DNA of 64,000 bases from Alteromonadales bacterium alter-6D02 (GTDB lineage Bacteria > Pseudomonadota > Gammaproteobacteria > Enterobacterales > Psychrobiaceae): positions 40,164-104,163 of the forward strand of contig PIZK01000038.1 of the NCBI GenBank assembly GCA_002835545.1, in the 5' to 3' direction. Below the pieces are notes generated by a model, which was not told where the DNA came from, made no database searches, and was given only the letters and a program-made list of their open reading frames with translations. Made by a program: the position numbers and the translations under genes. This document shows, one piece after another, positions 44,131 to 55,097 of the stretch. How positions within the stretch are numbered: the stretch's first letter is position 1; every line of letters starts with the position of its first letter.

Positions 44131-44181
44131 AAAACTAAGGCTACAATAATGAATGAGCGCGTATTATAGGATAATCAAAGG

Positions 44182-45339
44182 TTAGTGCCAGCGAAAAAGT
44201 CCAACATGCTTACGGTGGTTGATAAAAGTGATCACATTATCGTTTGAGTTATAAGCTAGCAGCCAACTTAATAGGCTACCTGCCTTACCATCGTCTATTT
44301 GACGCACTTGCCATGATTGGGTGATCGGGTTGTAGCCGTAAAAGTTATTTTTGTAAGGGCCGCCAATTATTAAGCCATTCGTCGAGTCATAGGTAAATAC
44401 GGGGTAACCCTTTTTTTCTTTTGGGTAGGTATGAAGTTTAGTTAACGTTGATTGTTGTAGGTTGCCTCGATTTAAATTGAGCTTAGCAAAAGAAATTCTA
44501 TTTTTATGCTTTGCCCCTTTTTCTGTGCCAAAAATATACATTGCCTGATCGATTGCCGAGTAAACAAGCGACCCTGAGTAGGGGGTTATTCTTGGGTACT
44601 TTTTCGGGTAGTTTGATAAAAATCGTTCTGTGGTGTGTGTAGCTGGATCGTAAGCCCAGATATGCAACCTATTCATACCAATGATCTTCTTAGAAATAGG
44701 ATCGTATTCCGCAACCCCACCATAACTGCCAAAACCACCGACTTGCTTAGGATCTAGGATTTTCCATTGCTTATTAACTAAATCATAACGTCCATAAGCC
44801 TTGCCAAAATAAGCTAATCCCGATCCTTTTCCAACAATGGAAGGACCTGTGCCACTTTTTAGTAAATAAAAATGAGGTTGGTGCTCGTTAACCACCAACA
44901 AATCATAGGTGTGCCGTCCAACGGGACGCGGGTAATTTTCACCCTCTAGTCCTTTAAGCCAAAAACCACGGTCGTTATTATCTTGATGGTAATAGCGTTT
45001 CGGTGTTGGTGGATACAGTGGTGAGAATTGATTACTAAGCTTTTTAAAACTAAAACGATAAATAGCATCTGACCACGTCGCTGAATGACCGCCGCCAAAT
45101 AATAATAGTTGATTATGATGTTTGTTATAGACCATACCGCTATAGTCGGTGACACTCCCTGTATTGGGTTCACCTTGTGGTTTTTGCCATTGTATTTTGC
45201 CCAGCATCAACACCTGATTTTTACTCAGTGTTTGTAACTTCGGATCACTTTGGATTATTGAAGCCTGAGAATCTGCGTATGTAGCTAGGCTATAAAAAAA
45301 AGCTATGATGATGCACAAGGAGCGTTTGGGGAGTTGCAT
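44182..45339 (-). CDS. Exported beta-propeller (kelch-like) protein
   Basis: 385 residues from the ATG at 45339, which begins a good signal peptide (MQLPKRSLCIIIAFFYSLA, cleavage near TYA-DS); an ATG at 45399 would add 20 residues. The mature part repeats blades of the kelch/galactose-oxidase type: SGMVYNKHHNQLLLFGGGHS, YGGVAEYDPISKKIIGMNRL, SGSLVYSAIDQAMYIFGTEK, VFTYDSTNGLIIGGPYKNNF. Such periplasmic propellers bind proteins or glycans; no catalytic motif is evident. Its neighbours give no clue to function. Confidence 0.78.
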   Translation of the reverse strand: MQLPKRSLCIIIAFFYSLATYADSQASIIQSDPKLQTLSKNQVLMLGKIQWQKPQGEPNTGSVTDYSGMVYNKHHNQLLLFGGGHSATWSDAIYRFSFKKLSNQFSPLYPPTPKRYYHQDNNDRGFWLKGLEGENYPRPVGRHTYDLLVVNEHQPHFYLLKSGTGPSIVGKGSGLAYFGKAYGRYDLVNKQWKILDPKQVGGFGSYGGVAEYDPISKKIIGMNRLHIWAYDPATHTTERFLSNYPKKYPRITPYSGSLVYSAIDQAMYIFGTEKGAKHKNRISFAKLNLNRGNLQQSTLTKLHTYPKEKKGYPVFTYDSTNGLIIGGPYKNNFYGYNPITQSWQVRQIDDGKAGSLLSWLLAYNSNDNVITFINHRKHVGLFRWH

Positions 45340-45495
45340 ATCTGTGATAACCCTCTTCATACAAGAAAGTGATGTTTCATTCTGAAACAGCTTAAGCATA
45401 GTTGTAAATCTTCATTTTAGCCGCAAATGCCAGCAGCGATGATAAAAACTATTAGGTATACTGTGGGCATTGTTCTTTTATGTATTTAGTTATCG

Positions 45496-46332
45496 ATGAC
45501 ACAACAGGCTCCCTTTGAATTACATCTATCTGTTAAACAAGCGGCTCCAGCAATTGAGTTGTTACAACAGCATTGTCAGTTATCCAAGCAACAACTAAAA
45601 CAAGTGATGCACAAGGGAGCGGTGTGGTTAACGACAGGCAATAAAACCCAGCGACTACGTCGTGCAAAAAAAGAATTAACCATTGGGCAAGAACTACACC
45701 TTTATTATAACTCTGACGCATTAAGTGATGCCTTTACTCCGCCGCAGCTCGTTGCTGACTTGCAAGAGTACAGCGTGTGGTATAAACCCTGCGGTATGAT
45801 GAGCCAAGGCTCTAAATGGGGAGATCATTCCACAGTCGCTCGCTTTGCTGAAGTGAATTTAACACCGCAGCGTCCAGCGTTTATTGTTCATCGTCTTGAT
45901 CGCGCGACTCATGGTTTAATTTTAATTGCCCATAGTAAAAAAGCTGTGCGTGAATTAACTCAATTGTTTGAGCAGCGCTTAATAAATAAAAAGTATCAGG
46001 CGGTGGTTAAAGGTCAATTTGGTGAGGCACAAGAATTTAATCAAGAGATTGATGGGCGCAGTGCTTACACCAAAGTGACAGAGTTGTGTTATCACCCTGA
46101 CATGAAAGCTAGTTTAGTCGATGTTGAGATTGGCAGTGGTCGTAAGCATCAAATACGTCGTCACTTAAGCGAAGCGGGTTGGCCGCTGATAGGGGACAGG
46201 CTTTATGGCGGTGATGATACCGCCACAACAAATTTGCAACTGTGTGCTTATGAGCTGCGTTTTGACTGTCCACTCACGCTGAAAAAGCAGCATTTTAATG
46301 TCCAGCCTCAGCTAATCATCACTAAAGACTAG
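45496..46332 (+). CDS. RluA-family pseudouridine synthase
   Basis: 278 residues. Converts uridine to pseudouridine in rRNA or tRNA. The catalytic motif is FIVHRLDRATHGLILIAHS (aspartate in HRLD), followed by KKYQAVVKG and the late DVEIGSGRKHQIRRHLSEAG and PLIGDRLYGG motifs of the family. An N-terminal S4-like segment (QLSKQQLKQVMHKGAVWLTT) is present. The exact target (RluA, RluC or TruC type) cannot be decided. Its last four bases overlap the end of the convergent acyltransferase gene. Confidence 0.9.
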   Translation: MTQQAPFELHLSVKQAAPAIELLQQHCQLSKQQLKQVMHKGAVWLTTGNKTQRLRRAKKELTIGQELHLYYNSDALSDAFTPPQLVADLQEYSVWYKPCGMMSQGSKWGDHSTVARFAEVNLTPQRPAFIVHRLDRATHGLILIAHSKKAVRELTQLFEQRLINKKYQAVVKGQFGEAQEFNQEIDGRSAYTKVTELCYHPDMKASLVDVEIGSGRKHQIRRHLSEAGWPLIGDRLYGGDDTATTNLQLCAYELRFDCPLTLKKQHFNVQPQLIITKD

Positions 46333-47432
46333 TTTTCTAACTTGTCTTTGGCAAGCGCTGGGTTTGCATACATGGTTAATAACCAGCGTTGTTGTTCGTT
46401 AGTGAGGTGCTGCATTCGTTGAGTTAACGTATGTAGCATCGATGCATCTTGCACTTCGCTTTCTAATTGCTGTTTGGCTGCAAGGTTAGAGTCATACAGA
46501 CGATAGTTATTGATGATCTGACGATCGATTTCTGCGGCAATGGCTTTAGAATCTTGATAATCACCTAACACAGGCTGGCCAAATTCGATGTGAACACGAC
46601 CTTTGTGACCGATTAGCCCTTGAGTGATACTCTTAAGATCTTCCCCTTCGGCTTTTTGGTAGCTGCCTGTCGCTTCTATAGTCGCTAACTCAATCGCTTT
46701 GTCACTATCACAAGGGTCGTATTCATAACTAATAGAGACAGGTACGATATTTAACTCAGTTAGGTATTGCTCAATCGAGGTGTCTTTACCTTTATTTAAT
46801 AACAGCATTGAGATAAGTGCTGCATTAGTCTTATCAAGCCCGTCTTTAGCCCGGCCTTCACGTTGTGCAATCCACACATTAGTATTGTTGTCATTGAGTG
46901 TGTGATGAATGTAGCTTGAAAGGTTTTTTGAGGCCATCAACATCGCGCGTTTGGTCTTTTCGCTACGCTTAACGATGAAACTCTTATTGATACGCATTAA
47001 GTCAGAGACCCAAGGTTTACTTAGTAAGTTATCACCAATGGCAATCTCAACGGTATCAATACCATTTTTATACAGTGCTAAATTGACTAATGCAGGGTCG
47101 AGTGCGATATCACGATGATTACTGATAAATAGGGTCGGCTTGCTCATGTCTAAGCTTTCAAGGCCGTGATAAGTAAAGCCGTCAGTACTCTTCTTAATTA
47201 AATGATGAAGATACTTGGCGATTTCTTGCTGGAATTCACCGACACATTGAATCTTGTTCATACGGAACTTAAGGTAATGTTTAACTAGCCATTGCGTGGT
47301 TTTTGGTAGCGCTGAATAGAGTTTCGGTAACACGTAGCTGGCGATTGAAGAATGTAATGCAGGTTCGTTGACTAACTTCTTAATTACTACAGCGGCCTCA
47401 TCATCACGAAAAGGTCTTATATCATCAAACAT
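46329..47432 (-). CDS. PlsC-domain acyltransferase
   Basis: 367 residues. The glycerolphosphate acyltransferase domain lies at about 85-260, with LFISNHRDIALDPALVNLAL (the H-x4-D motif as NHRDIALD) and VWIAQREGRAKDG (the EGR motif). The extended N- and C-terminal helical regions are longer than in classical PlsC (about 245 residues), as in a group of proteobacterial 1-acylglycerol-3-phosphate acyltransferase-like proteins. Probably an inner-membrane-associated phospholipid enzyme; substrate unproven. Convergent with, and overlapping by four bases, the pseudouridine synthase gene. Confidence 0.85.
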   Translation of the reverse strand: MFDDIRPFRDDEAAVVIKKLVNEPALHSSIASYVLPKLYSALPKTTQWLVKHYLKFRMNKIQCVGEFQQEIAKYLHHLIKKSTDGFTYHGLESLDMSKPTLFISNHRDIALDPALVNLALYKNGIDTVEIAIGDNLLSKPWVSDLMRINKSFIVKRSEKTKRAMLMASKNLSSYIHHTLNDNNTNVWIAQREGRAKDGLDKTNAALISMLLLNKGKDTSIEQYLTELNIVPVSISYEYDPCDSDKAIELATIEATGSYQKAEGEDLKSITQGLIGHKGRVHIEFGQPVLGDYQDSKAIAAEIDRQIINNYRLYDSNLAAKQQLESEVQDASMLHTLTQRMQHLTNEQQRWLLTMYANPALAKDKLEN

Positions 47433-47685
47433 TTAAAGCTCTCAGTTGGAATAACACGGATGAAAAAATAGTGAGTGGATTTATCACAGCGTGCAGTATA
47501 CCCAATAAGCCTTTCTATGGTGATCAGAGCAGTACGCTTATCACTAGAAATCATGATCTAAGACAAGCTAATGGACTTTCATTCAGTGTCGGTTCGGGTA
47601 GTACGAGGTATAAATTATTTAATCTGGGATAGTTAATATTATAATAAACTGTCAATGTACTGCTTAGTTGAGTTTCAAGGAAAAA

Positions 47686-50600
47686 ATGATGAACTTCAAA
47701 CACATTCCTCTGGTTTTATTGTTTATTTCGTTTTTAATCGCATGTAATGATGACAACGCAGTTAAGAAAAATCAGAGTTCTTCAAGCCAAGAGGCAAGTT
47801 CTCTAGAACAAAAAACGAGTGCCTTGCCTGTTAAAACCAAAGTGTCAGGAGAGCCAACATTTAATAAAGCGAAAGTGCGTAGTGATTATAAGGATACACC
47901 ACTTCGTGTTTTAGATGTCTCGGAGCGAAATGTAGACGGTAAGAATGTAATTGCTGTGACGCTATCAGTGCCATTAGACCCTGCAATTAATTTTCAGCGT
48001 TATCTTAGAGTGACTTCTAAGAATAAGGCCGTGGATGGTGCTTGGATTATTTCAAATTCGGGTAAAACACTCTGGTTTCCTTTTGTCGATCCTGATACCA
48101 ATTATCGTGTGGTGGTTCATCACGGGTTAGAGGCTGGTAATGGGCAAAAGCTAGCAACAACGGACAGCGCACAAGTGACGACGAGTCGACTTGAATCCAG
48201 TGTAAATTTTGATACGACGGGGGCATTTCTAACCCAAGGGCTAGGGAATGGTCTGCCAGTGGTTGCGGTGAATACCGATGAAGTCGATATTAACTTTTAC
48301 CGTATCAAAGAAAAGAGCCGCCATCATTTTCTACAAGAGATCGCCGATCATCGCTACTACTGGGGCATGGATCGCATTACTCAATTTGGAGACTTAGTGT
48401 ATAGCGGCCGCTATGCGTTAGATGTGCCCAAGAATACACGAGCTAAACGCAGTATTGATATGGGCGGGGTTAGCGAACTTAATCAACCGGGTATTTATCT
48501 TGCGGTGATGGCGCAAGCGGGGAAGTACGATAAACATCAGACGATGTGGTTTTCAATCACGGATATTGGCTTACACGCACGGTTTTATCAAAAGCAGCTT
48601 GACGTCTATGCGTCATCACTAGTTTCAGGTAAGCCGCTTGAGCAAGTTGATGTCTCTTTGGTTGATCGCCAAGGGGTGGTATTACAACAAACCTCCACAT
48701 CGCCTAACGGTGAAGCCTCTTTTGACGGTAACCTCAATGACGCAGCGCTGATTGTCGCGCAAAATGACCATCATTTCTCATTGATTGAAATTAATAAACC
48801 AGCGTTAGACTTATCTGAGTTTGATTTGGGCTTGCGTCCTAATCGCGCTCAAGAGCTATTTATCTATGCACCCCGAGATTTGTATCGCCCCGGTGAGGTG
48901 ATTGACTTTAACGGTTTGTTACGTGACCAAGATGGTCGTATGGTGAAACATAATAGCTTAAGTGCGGTGATTAAAAGCCCTGATGGGACTAAGGTAAAAT
49001 CATTTCAGTGGCAGGGTGACGAGCAAAACTATTTCCACTACCAATGGCAAATTCCAGCCAGCGCACCCGTCGGCACGTGGCAACTAGAAGTGAGTAATTT
49101 AGGGCGTGATAGCTTTAGCTTTGCGTTTAAAGTTGAAGAGTTTTTACCTGAGCGTTTAAAGCTAACTTTTAACCCTAAAGCGACTGCCAAGCGAACGGTC
49201 ATTGGTAAGGGAGAGCAGTTTCAACTGCCTGTTCTGGGTGAATATTTATATGGCGCACCAGCGGCGGGTAATCGTTTATCAACTCAAGTGAGTACTTCAT
49301 TATGGCGTAACCCTGTTGAGTCATTAGCTGATTTTGAGTTTGGTGATATCAAACAAGGTCAATTTAATAGCCGTGAAGAGTTAAAAGATATCGAGCTCGA
49401 CTCGCAAGGGCAAGGTACCATCACGTACCAAAACGATTGGGCAGCGTTAACGAGCCCATTGCGTGTACGTTTCATTAGTAGTTTGTATGAGTCTGGCGGT
49501 CGTCCCGTTTCACGTGTTCATTCAGGGCTGGTATGGCCAAAAGAACAACTATTGGGGATTCGTCCACACTTTGGTGATAGCAACCCTGATGCGCACTCAA
49601 CAGTGAGCTTTGATGTGGTAAAAGCGTCATTAGCCGGTAACAAGTATGCGGCAACTAACCTTGATATTAAGTTGATTCGTGAAGATCGTCGTTATTTTTG
49701 GGTTTATTCCGAGAGCCAAGGTTGGCATTACCAATGGACTGATAATGAATACGTCGAATTAACTTCAACACTTGATATCGCTCAAGACGAGATTGGAGAA
49801 GTTAAGTTTCCTGTGTCTTGGGGGCGCTACCGTCTAGAAGTGCGTGAACCTGCGCTGGGTTTGAGCACTAGTGTGCAGTTTTACGCCGGTGAAAACTGGT
49901 ATGAAGATTGGCAAAACAGTCAGTCTGGCAATGGTGCAGCACGCCCTGACAAAGTGGCGTTAGCACTGGATAAAGCCGCGTATCAAGTCGGTGACACGGT
50001 TAAGGTGAATGTTGTGCCGCCACAAGCGGGTGAGGCCATTATTATGGTGGAAGGAGATAGCCCGCTCTTTATTAAGCGTCAGTTTATTCCGGCACAAGGT
50101 GCAACCATTGAAATTCCTGTTGCTGGTAGCTGGCAGCAACATAACCTCTATATTAGCGCGCTGGTATTGCAGCCGGGTGATAATATTAAAACCATCACTC
50201 CTAAGCGCAGCTTTGGTTTAATTCATTTGCCACTTGCGCGTGAAAACCGTCAATTACAGGTTAATTTTGATGTACCAGACAAGGTCTTGCCTAACTCGCA
50301 GCTAGAGGTGAAACTTAGCGTTACTGGGGAGCTAGTAAGCACTGTGAATATGCTCAGTAACGAAGCGAGGAGTAAAGTGCAGCCTGTCTTTGTCACTGTC
50401 GCTGCGGTTGATGTGGGTGTGTTGAGCGTCAGTGACTTTACCACCCCAAACCCCTTTGAAGCGTTCTTTGGTCAGCGCCGCTATCAGGTTGACTCGCGTG
50501 ATGTGTACCATCAAGTGATAGAAATGAGCTTAGCCGATAAAGCAAGACTGCGTTTTGGTGGCGACAGTGATTTAAATCGTGGCGGTAAAGCGCCGCAATC

Positions 50601-52677
50601 AGAGGTGCAAATTGTCTCACTGTTTAGCGGTGTTGTTGCGGTTAATGATGATGGCACGGCGAATATTCCCCTTAAACTTCCTGATTTTAATGGCAAGATT
50701 CGCTTGATGGCAGTGGCATTTTCAGCGGATAAGTTTGGTCATGGCGAGCAAGAGGTGACTGTTGCTGCACCAGTGGTAACACAAATAGCGATGCCACGCT
50801 TTTTAGCTCTTGGTGATAAAACCACTGTTGCGTTAGATGTCACTAATTTAAGTGGCAGTAAGCAAGATTTAGCGGTGAACTTTACCGGTCAAGGCTCGAT
50901 TTCAACTTTTTATCAATCACAAATGTTAACACTCGATGACGGTCAAAAGACCACTTTATTTTATCCAGTTGAGGCGACAAGTTATCAAGGTCAGGCTCGC
51001 TTTTCGTTATCCTTAAGCAGTGAAAGCCTTCAACTAGTGATTAATCGTGATTGGGCTCTCGGTATGCGCCCTGCCTATCCTGCCACTTTTACTAAGGTGC
51101 AAAAGCTCTTAAAACAAGGGCAATCATTATCACTCGACCCTAAACACATTGAGCCGTTACTTGCAGATACTATACAGGTGTCGTTGAATGTGTCGTCCCG
51201 AGCTGACATTGATTTACAAAGCCAGCTTAATCATTTATTACAATACCCGTATGGTTGCCTTGAGCAAACTAGCAGTCGCGCCTATCCATTGATTTTGGCC
51301 ACCCCGAGTAAGCAAAAGTTAGCTGGAATTAAACCTGTCGCAGAAAGCAAACGACTATCAATGATCAATAAAGGTATTGAGCGTTTGGCGATGCTCCAGC
51401 TGAGTAATGGGGGTTATGGTCTCTGGAGTAATACCTCACCTGAAGAGCATTGGTTAACGGTGTATGTAGCTGACTTTCTGCTCAACGCCCGTGATATGGG
51501 GGTTGGTGTCCCTAACGAAATGCTTGATAAAACATTAAAACGCTTACAGCGCTACTTATCACGCTCAGGCCGTTTTTATAATGAGCGTTGGAGTGATGAT
51601 CAAGACCACTACAACTTTGCCTATAAAGCTTATGCTGCTTATGTTTTATCGCGAGTTAATCAAGCACCTTTGGGAACATTACGAACCTTAGCACTGAGCC
51701 AAAGCAAGCATGCGCGAAGTGGTTTAGCACAAACGCATTTAGCGGTAGCGTTGACCAAAATGGGTGATCATAAATTAGCTCAGTCGGTTCTTGCTAAAGC
51801 GTTAACTAATCTGCCACGTAAGCGCCAAGCGTATTTGGCTGATTATGGTAGTCAAATTCGAGATTATGCTTTGATGATTGATTTAATGCTAAGTCATAAA
51901 CTTGAGCCTAAAAAAGCTATTAGTATGAGCTTTACACTTGCTGACTTACTGCGGCAGCGACAGTACCTTAGTACTCAAGAGCGTAATGCACTATTTTTAG
52001 CTGGAATATCATTAAAAGACTTTGACGGGGCTATATGGGCTGCTGAAATATTGATTGGTTCGGCACAGACTAAATTAAATCAAAGTGCCAGTTATCAAAG
52101 TAATCTCGCCCCTGATGCGTTAACTCAAGCGATTAGCATTCGCTCAGATCATAATGCTCCCTTATTAGCAAACTTTAATATCAGTGGTTATGCTAAGAGT
52201 GCACCACAAGCGATGGGTAATGGGTTGTCGGTTAACCGGCGCTGGTACACGGTTAAAGGTGAAACGGCTAATTTGAACGAGGCTAAAGTCGGTGATTTAT
52301 ACCTTGTACATTTAGTGGTTAACGCTGAACAGCGAACCCCTGATGCACTGCTGGTTGACCTTATTCCTGCTGGTTTTGAATTAGAAAACCAAAACCTAGC
52401 TCATTCGATTAAACTTGATTCAGTATTAATTGATGGAAAAACTATTCCACAATGGACTCGATATAACCATATCAAGCATCAGGAATATCGCGATGACCGC
52501 TTTGTCGCTGCACTTGAGGTGAGCAAGCGGCGTTCTAGCCACTTGTTTTACTTAATGCGCGCAGTCACTCCTGGTGAGTATCAAGTGCCGTCAGTGTTGG
52601 TGGAAGATATGTACCGCCCTGAAATACGTGCGATTGGTAAACCACAGGGAATGGTTTCAATAAGTCAGCGTCCATAA
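47686..52677 (+). CDS. Bacterial alpha-2-macroglobulin, lipoprotein (YfhM type)
   Basis: 1663 residues from ATG 47686 (CAAGGA upstream; ATG 47689 equally possible). Lipobox FLIAC indicates a lipid-anchored periplasmic protein. Macroglobulin domains include RPNRAQELFIYAPRDLYRPG and the MG-typical LYRPGEVIDFNGLLRD. The thioester motif is YGCLEQTSS, with the reactive cysteine at residue 1191 (bases 51256-51258), followed by the alpha-alpha toroid domain. It is thought to trap proteases that breach the outer membrane. Directly upstream of the penicillin-binding protein 1C gene, the same pair as E. coli yfhM-pbpC, suggesting protection and repair of the wall. Confidence 0.94.
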   Translation: MMNFKHIPLVLLFISFLIACNDDNAVKKNQSSSSQEASSLEQKTSALPVKTKVSGEPTFNKAKVRSDYKDTPLRVLDVSERNVDGKNVIAVTLSVPLDPAINFQRYLRVTSKNKAVDGAWIISNSGKTLWFPFVDPDTNYRVVVHHGLEAGNGQKLATTDSAQVTTSRLESSVNFDTTGAFLTQGLGNGLPVVAVNTDEVDINFYRIKEKSRHHFLQEIADHRYYWGMDRITQFGDLVYSGRYALDVPKNTRAKRSIDMGGVSELNQPGIYLAVMAQAGKYDKHQTMWFSITDIGLHARFYQKQLDVYASSLVSGKPLEQVDVSLVDRQGVVLQQTSTSPNGEASFDGNLNDAALIVAQNDHHFSLIEINKPALDLSEFDLGLRPNRAQELFIYAPRDLYRPGEVIDFNGLLRDQDGRMVKHNSLSAVIKSPDGTKVKSFQWQGDEQNYFHYQWQIPASAPVGTWQLEVSNLGRDSFSFAFKVEEFLPERLKLTFNPKATAKRTVIGKGEQFQLPVLGEYLYGAPAAGNRLSTQVSTSLWRNPVESLADFEFGDIKQGQFNSREELKDIELDSQGQGTITYQNDWAALTSPLRVRFISSLYESGGRPVSRVHSGLVWPKEQLLGIRPHFGDSNPDAHSTVSFDVVKASLAGNKYAATNLDIKLIREDRRYFWVYSESQGWHYQWTDNEYVELTSTLDIAQDEIGEVKFPVSWGRYRLEVREPALGLSTSVQFYAGENWYEDWQNSQSGNGAARPDKVALALDKAAYQVGDTVKVNVVPPQAGEAIIMVEGDSPLFIKRQFIPAQGATIEIPVAGSWQQHNLYISALVLQPGDNIKTITPKRSFGLIHLPLARENRQLQVNFDVPDKVLPNSQLEVKLSVTGELVSTVNMLSNEARSKVQPVFVTVAAVDVGVLSVSDFTTPNPFEAFFGQRRYQVDSRDVYHQVIEMSLADKARLRFGGDSDLNRGGKAPQSEVQIVSLFSGVVAVNDDGTANIPLKLPDFNGKIRLMAVAFSADKFGHGEQEVTVAAPVVTQIAMPRFLALGDKTTVALDVTNLSGSKQDLAVNFTGQGSISTFYQSQMLTLDDGQKTTLFYPVEATSYQGQARFSLSLSSESLQLVINRDWALGMRPAYPATFTKVQKLLKQGQSLSLDPKHIEPLLADTIQVSLNVSSRADIDLQSQLNHLLQYPYGCLEQTSSRAYPLILATPSKQKLAGIKPVAESKRLSMINKGIERLAMLQLSNGGYGLWSNTSPEEHWLTVYVADFLLNARDMGVGVPNEMLDKTLKRLQRYLSRSGRFYNERWSDDQDHYNFAYKAYAAYVLSRVNQAPLGTLRTLALSQSKHARSGLAQTHLAVALTKMGDHKLAQSVLAKALTNLPRKRQAYLADYGSQIRDYALMIDLMLSHKLEPKKAISMSFTLADLLRQRQYLSTQERNALFLAGISLKDFDGAIWAAEILIGSAQTKLNQSASYQSNLAPDALTQAISIRSDHNAPLLANFNISGYAKSAPQAMGNGLSVNRRWYTVKGETANLNEAKVGDLYLVHLVVNAEQRTPDALLVDLIPAGFELENQNLAHSIKLDSVLIDGKTIPQWTRYNHIKHQEYRDDRFVAALEVSKRRSSHLFYLMRAVTPGEYQVPSVLVEDMYRPEIRAIGKPQGMVSISQRP

Positions 52678-52720
52678 ATAACCAATGAATTACTGGCTAA
52701 TCAAAGGGAGAGACTGGGTA

Positions 52721-55075
52721 ATGGCAAGCCGTAACTGGATTAAGGCTCGCCCTTTTACGTTGATGCTATTAATCATATTGGTGTTTAACTGTGCTGGGCT
52801 TAAATTACTTGATGTGTTTTATCCGTTGCAGCTACCCGAACAACAACAGCAGTTTGCTCGAGTTGTCGTTGACCAGCATAATATACCGTTACGTACCTTC
52901 GCTGATAAAGATGGAATTTGGCGTTATCCGGTGACTATCGATGAGGTATCGCCGCGCTATATTCAAGCGTTGCTTAATTATGAAGATCGTTGGTTTTGGT
53001 ATCATCCCGGAGTGAATCCGTTTTCTATTTTGCGTGCTGCTAAACAAAACATCGTTAATGGTCGTATTATTTCTGGCGGTTCTACGTTATCGATGCAGGT
53101 CTCACGAATTTTATACCCGCATTCACGCAGTTTGTGGGGGAAAACTACCCAGTTACTGCGGACTTTACAACTAGAGTGGCATTTAGAAAAGCGCGATATC
53201 CTTGAGATTTATCTTAATAACGCGCCTTTTGGTGGCACCATCGAGGGAGTACAGGCGGCCAGTTATACCTATCTTAATAAGTCGGCTAAAACACTCACCC
53301 ATGCTGAGGCGGCACTCTTAGCAGTATTACCGCAAGCCCCAACGCGCTATCGTCCAGACTTACATAACCAGGCGGCACAGCAAGCACGAAATAAAGTACT
53401 CAAACGTATGGCTGACTTTGGTGTGTGGTCACAAGAAACTATCGAAGGTGCGATGCTAGAGCAGGTCTTTAGTTATAATTTTAGACCGCAACAGTTAGCG
53501 CCATTACTATCGAGACGGCTGTTAGCCCGCGCTATGGATCAAGCGGTGGTAAAAAGTACGATTGATAGTGATTTACAACAGGGGCTTGCTCAGGCATTAG
53601 CGTCTTATATGACGCGATTACCACAACGTAGTTCAGGGGCAATTATGGTGGTGGATAATCATACCTCAGCGGTTAAGGCTTATATTGGTACGGCTGATTT
53701 CGCTAATTCATCGCGCTTTGGTTATGTCGATATGGTGCAAGCAACTCGCTCTCCTGGCTCGACACTTAAGCCTTTTCTTTATGCTCTAGCACTAGACGAG
53801 GGGTTAATTCACTCACACTCATTACTCGCTGATGTGCCAAGAGAGTGGGGGGATTATAGGCCGAGTAATTTTAGTGGCTTATTTCACGGCCCAGTGTCGG
53901 CACACGATGCCTTGCAGCGTTCATTAAATATTCCAGCGGTTGATTTATTAGAACGTTATGGCGCTAATCGTTTTGTAGCGCGGTTGCAAAATGCGGGGTT
54001 AGCATTAACAATCCCACAAGATAAACCGAATCTTGCGGTGATTTTAGGTGGTGCAGGGACATCATTAGAGCAACTAGTACAGAGTTACTCAGCGTTTGCT
54101 AATCAAGGGCAGGTAACAAAGCTTCGTTTTTTACAATCGGAGTTACAGCAACCTAAAGTGACACGCAATTTATTATCTCCTGCCAGTGCTTGGATCGTGC
54201 AACAAACGTTATCGGGTATTAGTCGACCTGATAGCATTAATACTTTAGCAGCAACCCGTATACGTGATCGCTTTGCGTGGAAAACGGGCACCAGTTATGG
54301 CTTTCGCGATTCATGGGCAATCGGACTTAACCAAGATTATACTATCGGTGTATGGCTTGGACGACCCGATGGAACGGCGATGGCAGGGCACTATGGGCGT
54401 GTAACTGCGGGCCCATTACTCTTTACTGTGGTGGATCAGTTGATTCATCGCTTTGCTGAGATTGAACAACCAGATAACGTGACACTTGAGACGATTTGTT
54501 GGCCGTTGGGCACCTTAGCTAAGGATCAACCTAAAGGCTTTTGTCAACGACAGCAGCAAGCCTGGATTATCGATCAAGTTATACCGCCAACATGGCACAG
54601 TGCTGATGTTGATGCATGGCAAGGCGGGGTATTTAAGTTTTGGTTAGCCGCAGATAGTCAGCAACGTGTTTCAATGTCGTGTGCAGTTGCTCAGAAAGTC
54701 CCTAAACAGGTCGCATTGTGGCCAAAAATTCTTGAGCCGTGGATAAGTCCAAGTTCTCGCCGCGAGCGGGTGATCCCTAAGCTTGACCCGCGCTGCGCCA
54801 ATGAGGCTATAGCAGTGAGTGCCACGTTAAAAATAACTGGCGTCGAGGCTGGGAGTATCTACCGCAGTGCCGGAAATAGTTCGCAGTCAGCGAGCATCTG
54901 GCTTAAAAGTGTGGGTGGTTCAGGTGAAAAGCATTGGTACATCAATGGGCAACATCGCTATACCACCTCAGCTAATGGCAAGGTCGAGCACGTGTTATCA
55001 GAAGTTGGTCAGCAGCAAATTATTGTACAAGACCAACTGGGGAATACTGATGTGATCAGCATTATGGTGCAGTGA
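52721..55075 (+). CDS. pbpC: Penicillin-binding protein 1C
   Basis: 784 residues from ATG 52721, which has AGGGAG ten bases upstream; ATG 52685 would add 12 residues but has no ribosome binding site. Bifunctional peptidoglycan synthase anchored by one N-terminal helix. Glycosyltransferase domain: NYEDRWFWYHPGVNPFSILR with the catalytic glutamate, then GGSTLSMQVSRILYP. Transpeptidase domain: SPGSTLKPFLYAL (SxxK), RSLNIPAVDLL (SxN) and WKTGTSYGFRDSWAIG (KTG). The C-terminal domain matches the BiPBP_C type of PBP1C. Co-transcription with the alpha-2-macroglobulin gene is likely (43-base gap). Confidence 0.94.
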   Translation: MASRNWIKARPFTLMLLIILVFNCAGLKLLDVFYPLQLPEQQQQFARVVVDQHNIPLRTFADKDGIWRYPVTIDEVSPRYIQALLNYEDRWFWYHPGVNPFSILRAAKQNIVNGRIISGGSTLSMQVSRILYPHSRSLWGKTTQLLRTLQLEWHLEKRDILEIYLNNAPFGGTIEGVQAASYTYLNKSAKTLTHAEAALLAVLPQAPTRYRPDLHNQAAQQARNKVLKRMADFGVWSQETIEGAMLEQVFSYNFRPQQLAPLLSRRLLARAMDQAVVKSTIDSDLQQGLAQALASYMTRLPQRSSGAIMVVDNHTSAVKAYIGTADFANSSRFGYVDMVQATRSPGSTLKPFLYALALDEGLIHSHSLLADVPREWGDYRPSNFSGLFHGPVSAHDALQRSLNIPAVDLLERYGANRFVARLQNAGLALTIPQDKPNLAVILGGAGTSLEQLVQSYSAFANQGQVTKLRFLQSELQQPKVTRNLLSPASAWIVQQTLSGISRPDSINTLAATRIRDRFAWKTGTSYGFRDSWAIGLNQDYTIGVWLGRPDGTAMAGHYGRVTAGPLLFTVVDQLIHRFAEIEQPDNVTLETICWPLGTLAKDQPKGFCQRQQQAWIIDQVIPPTWHSADVDAWQGGVFKFWLAADSQQRVSMSCAVAQKVPKQVALWPKILEPWISPSSRRERVIPKLDPRCANEAIAVSATLKITGVEAGSIYRSAGNSSQSASIWLKSVGGSGEKHWYINGQHRYTTSANGKVEHVLSEVGQQQIIVQDQLGNTDVISIMVQ

Positions 55076-55097
55076 CTGGGTTGAAACAGTTGCCCTA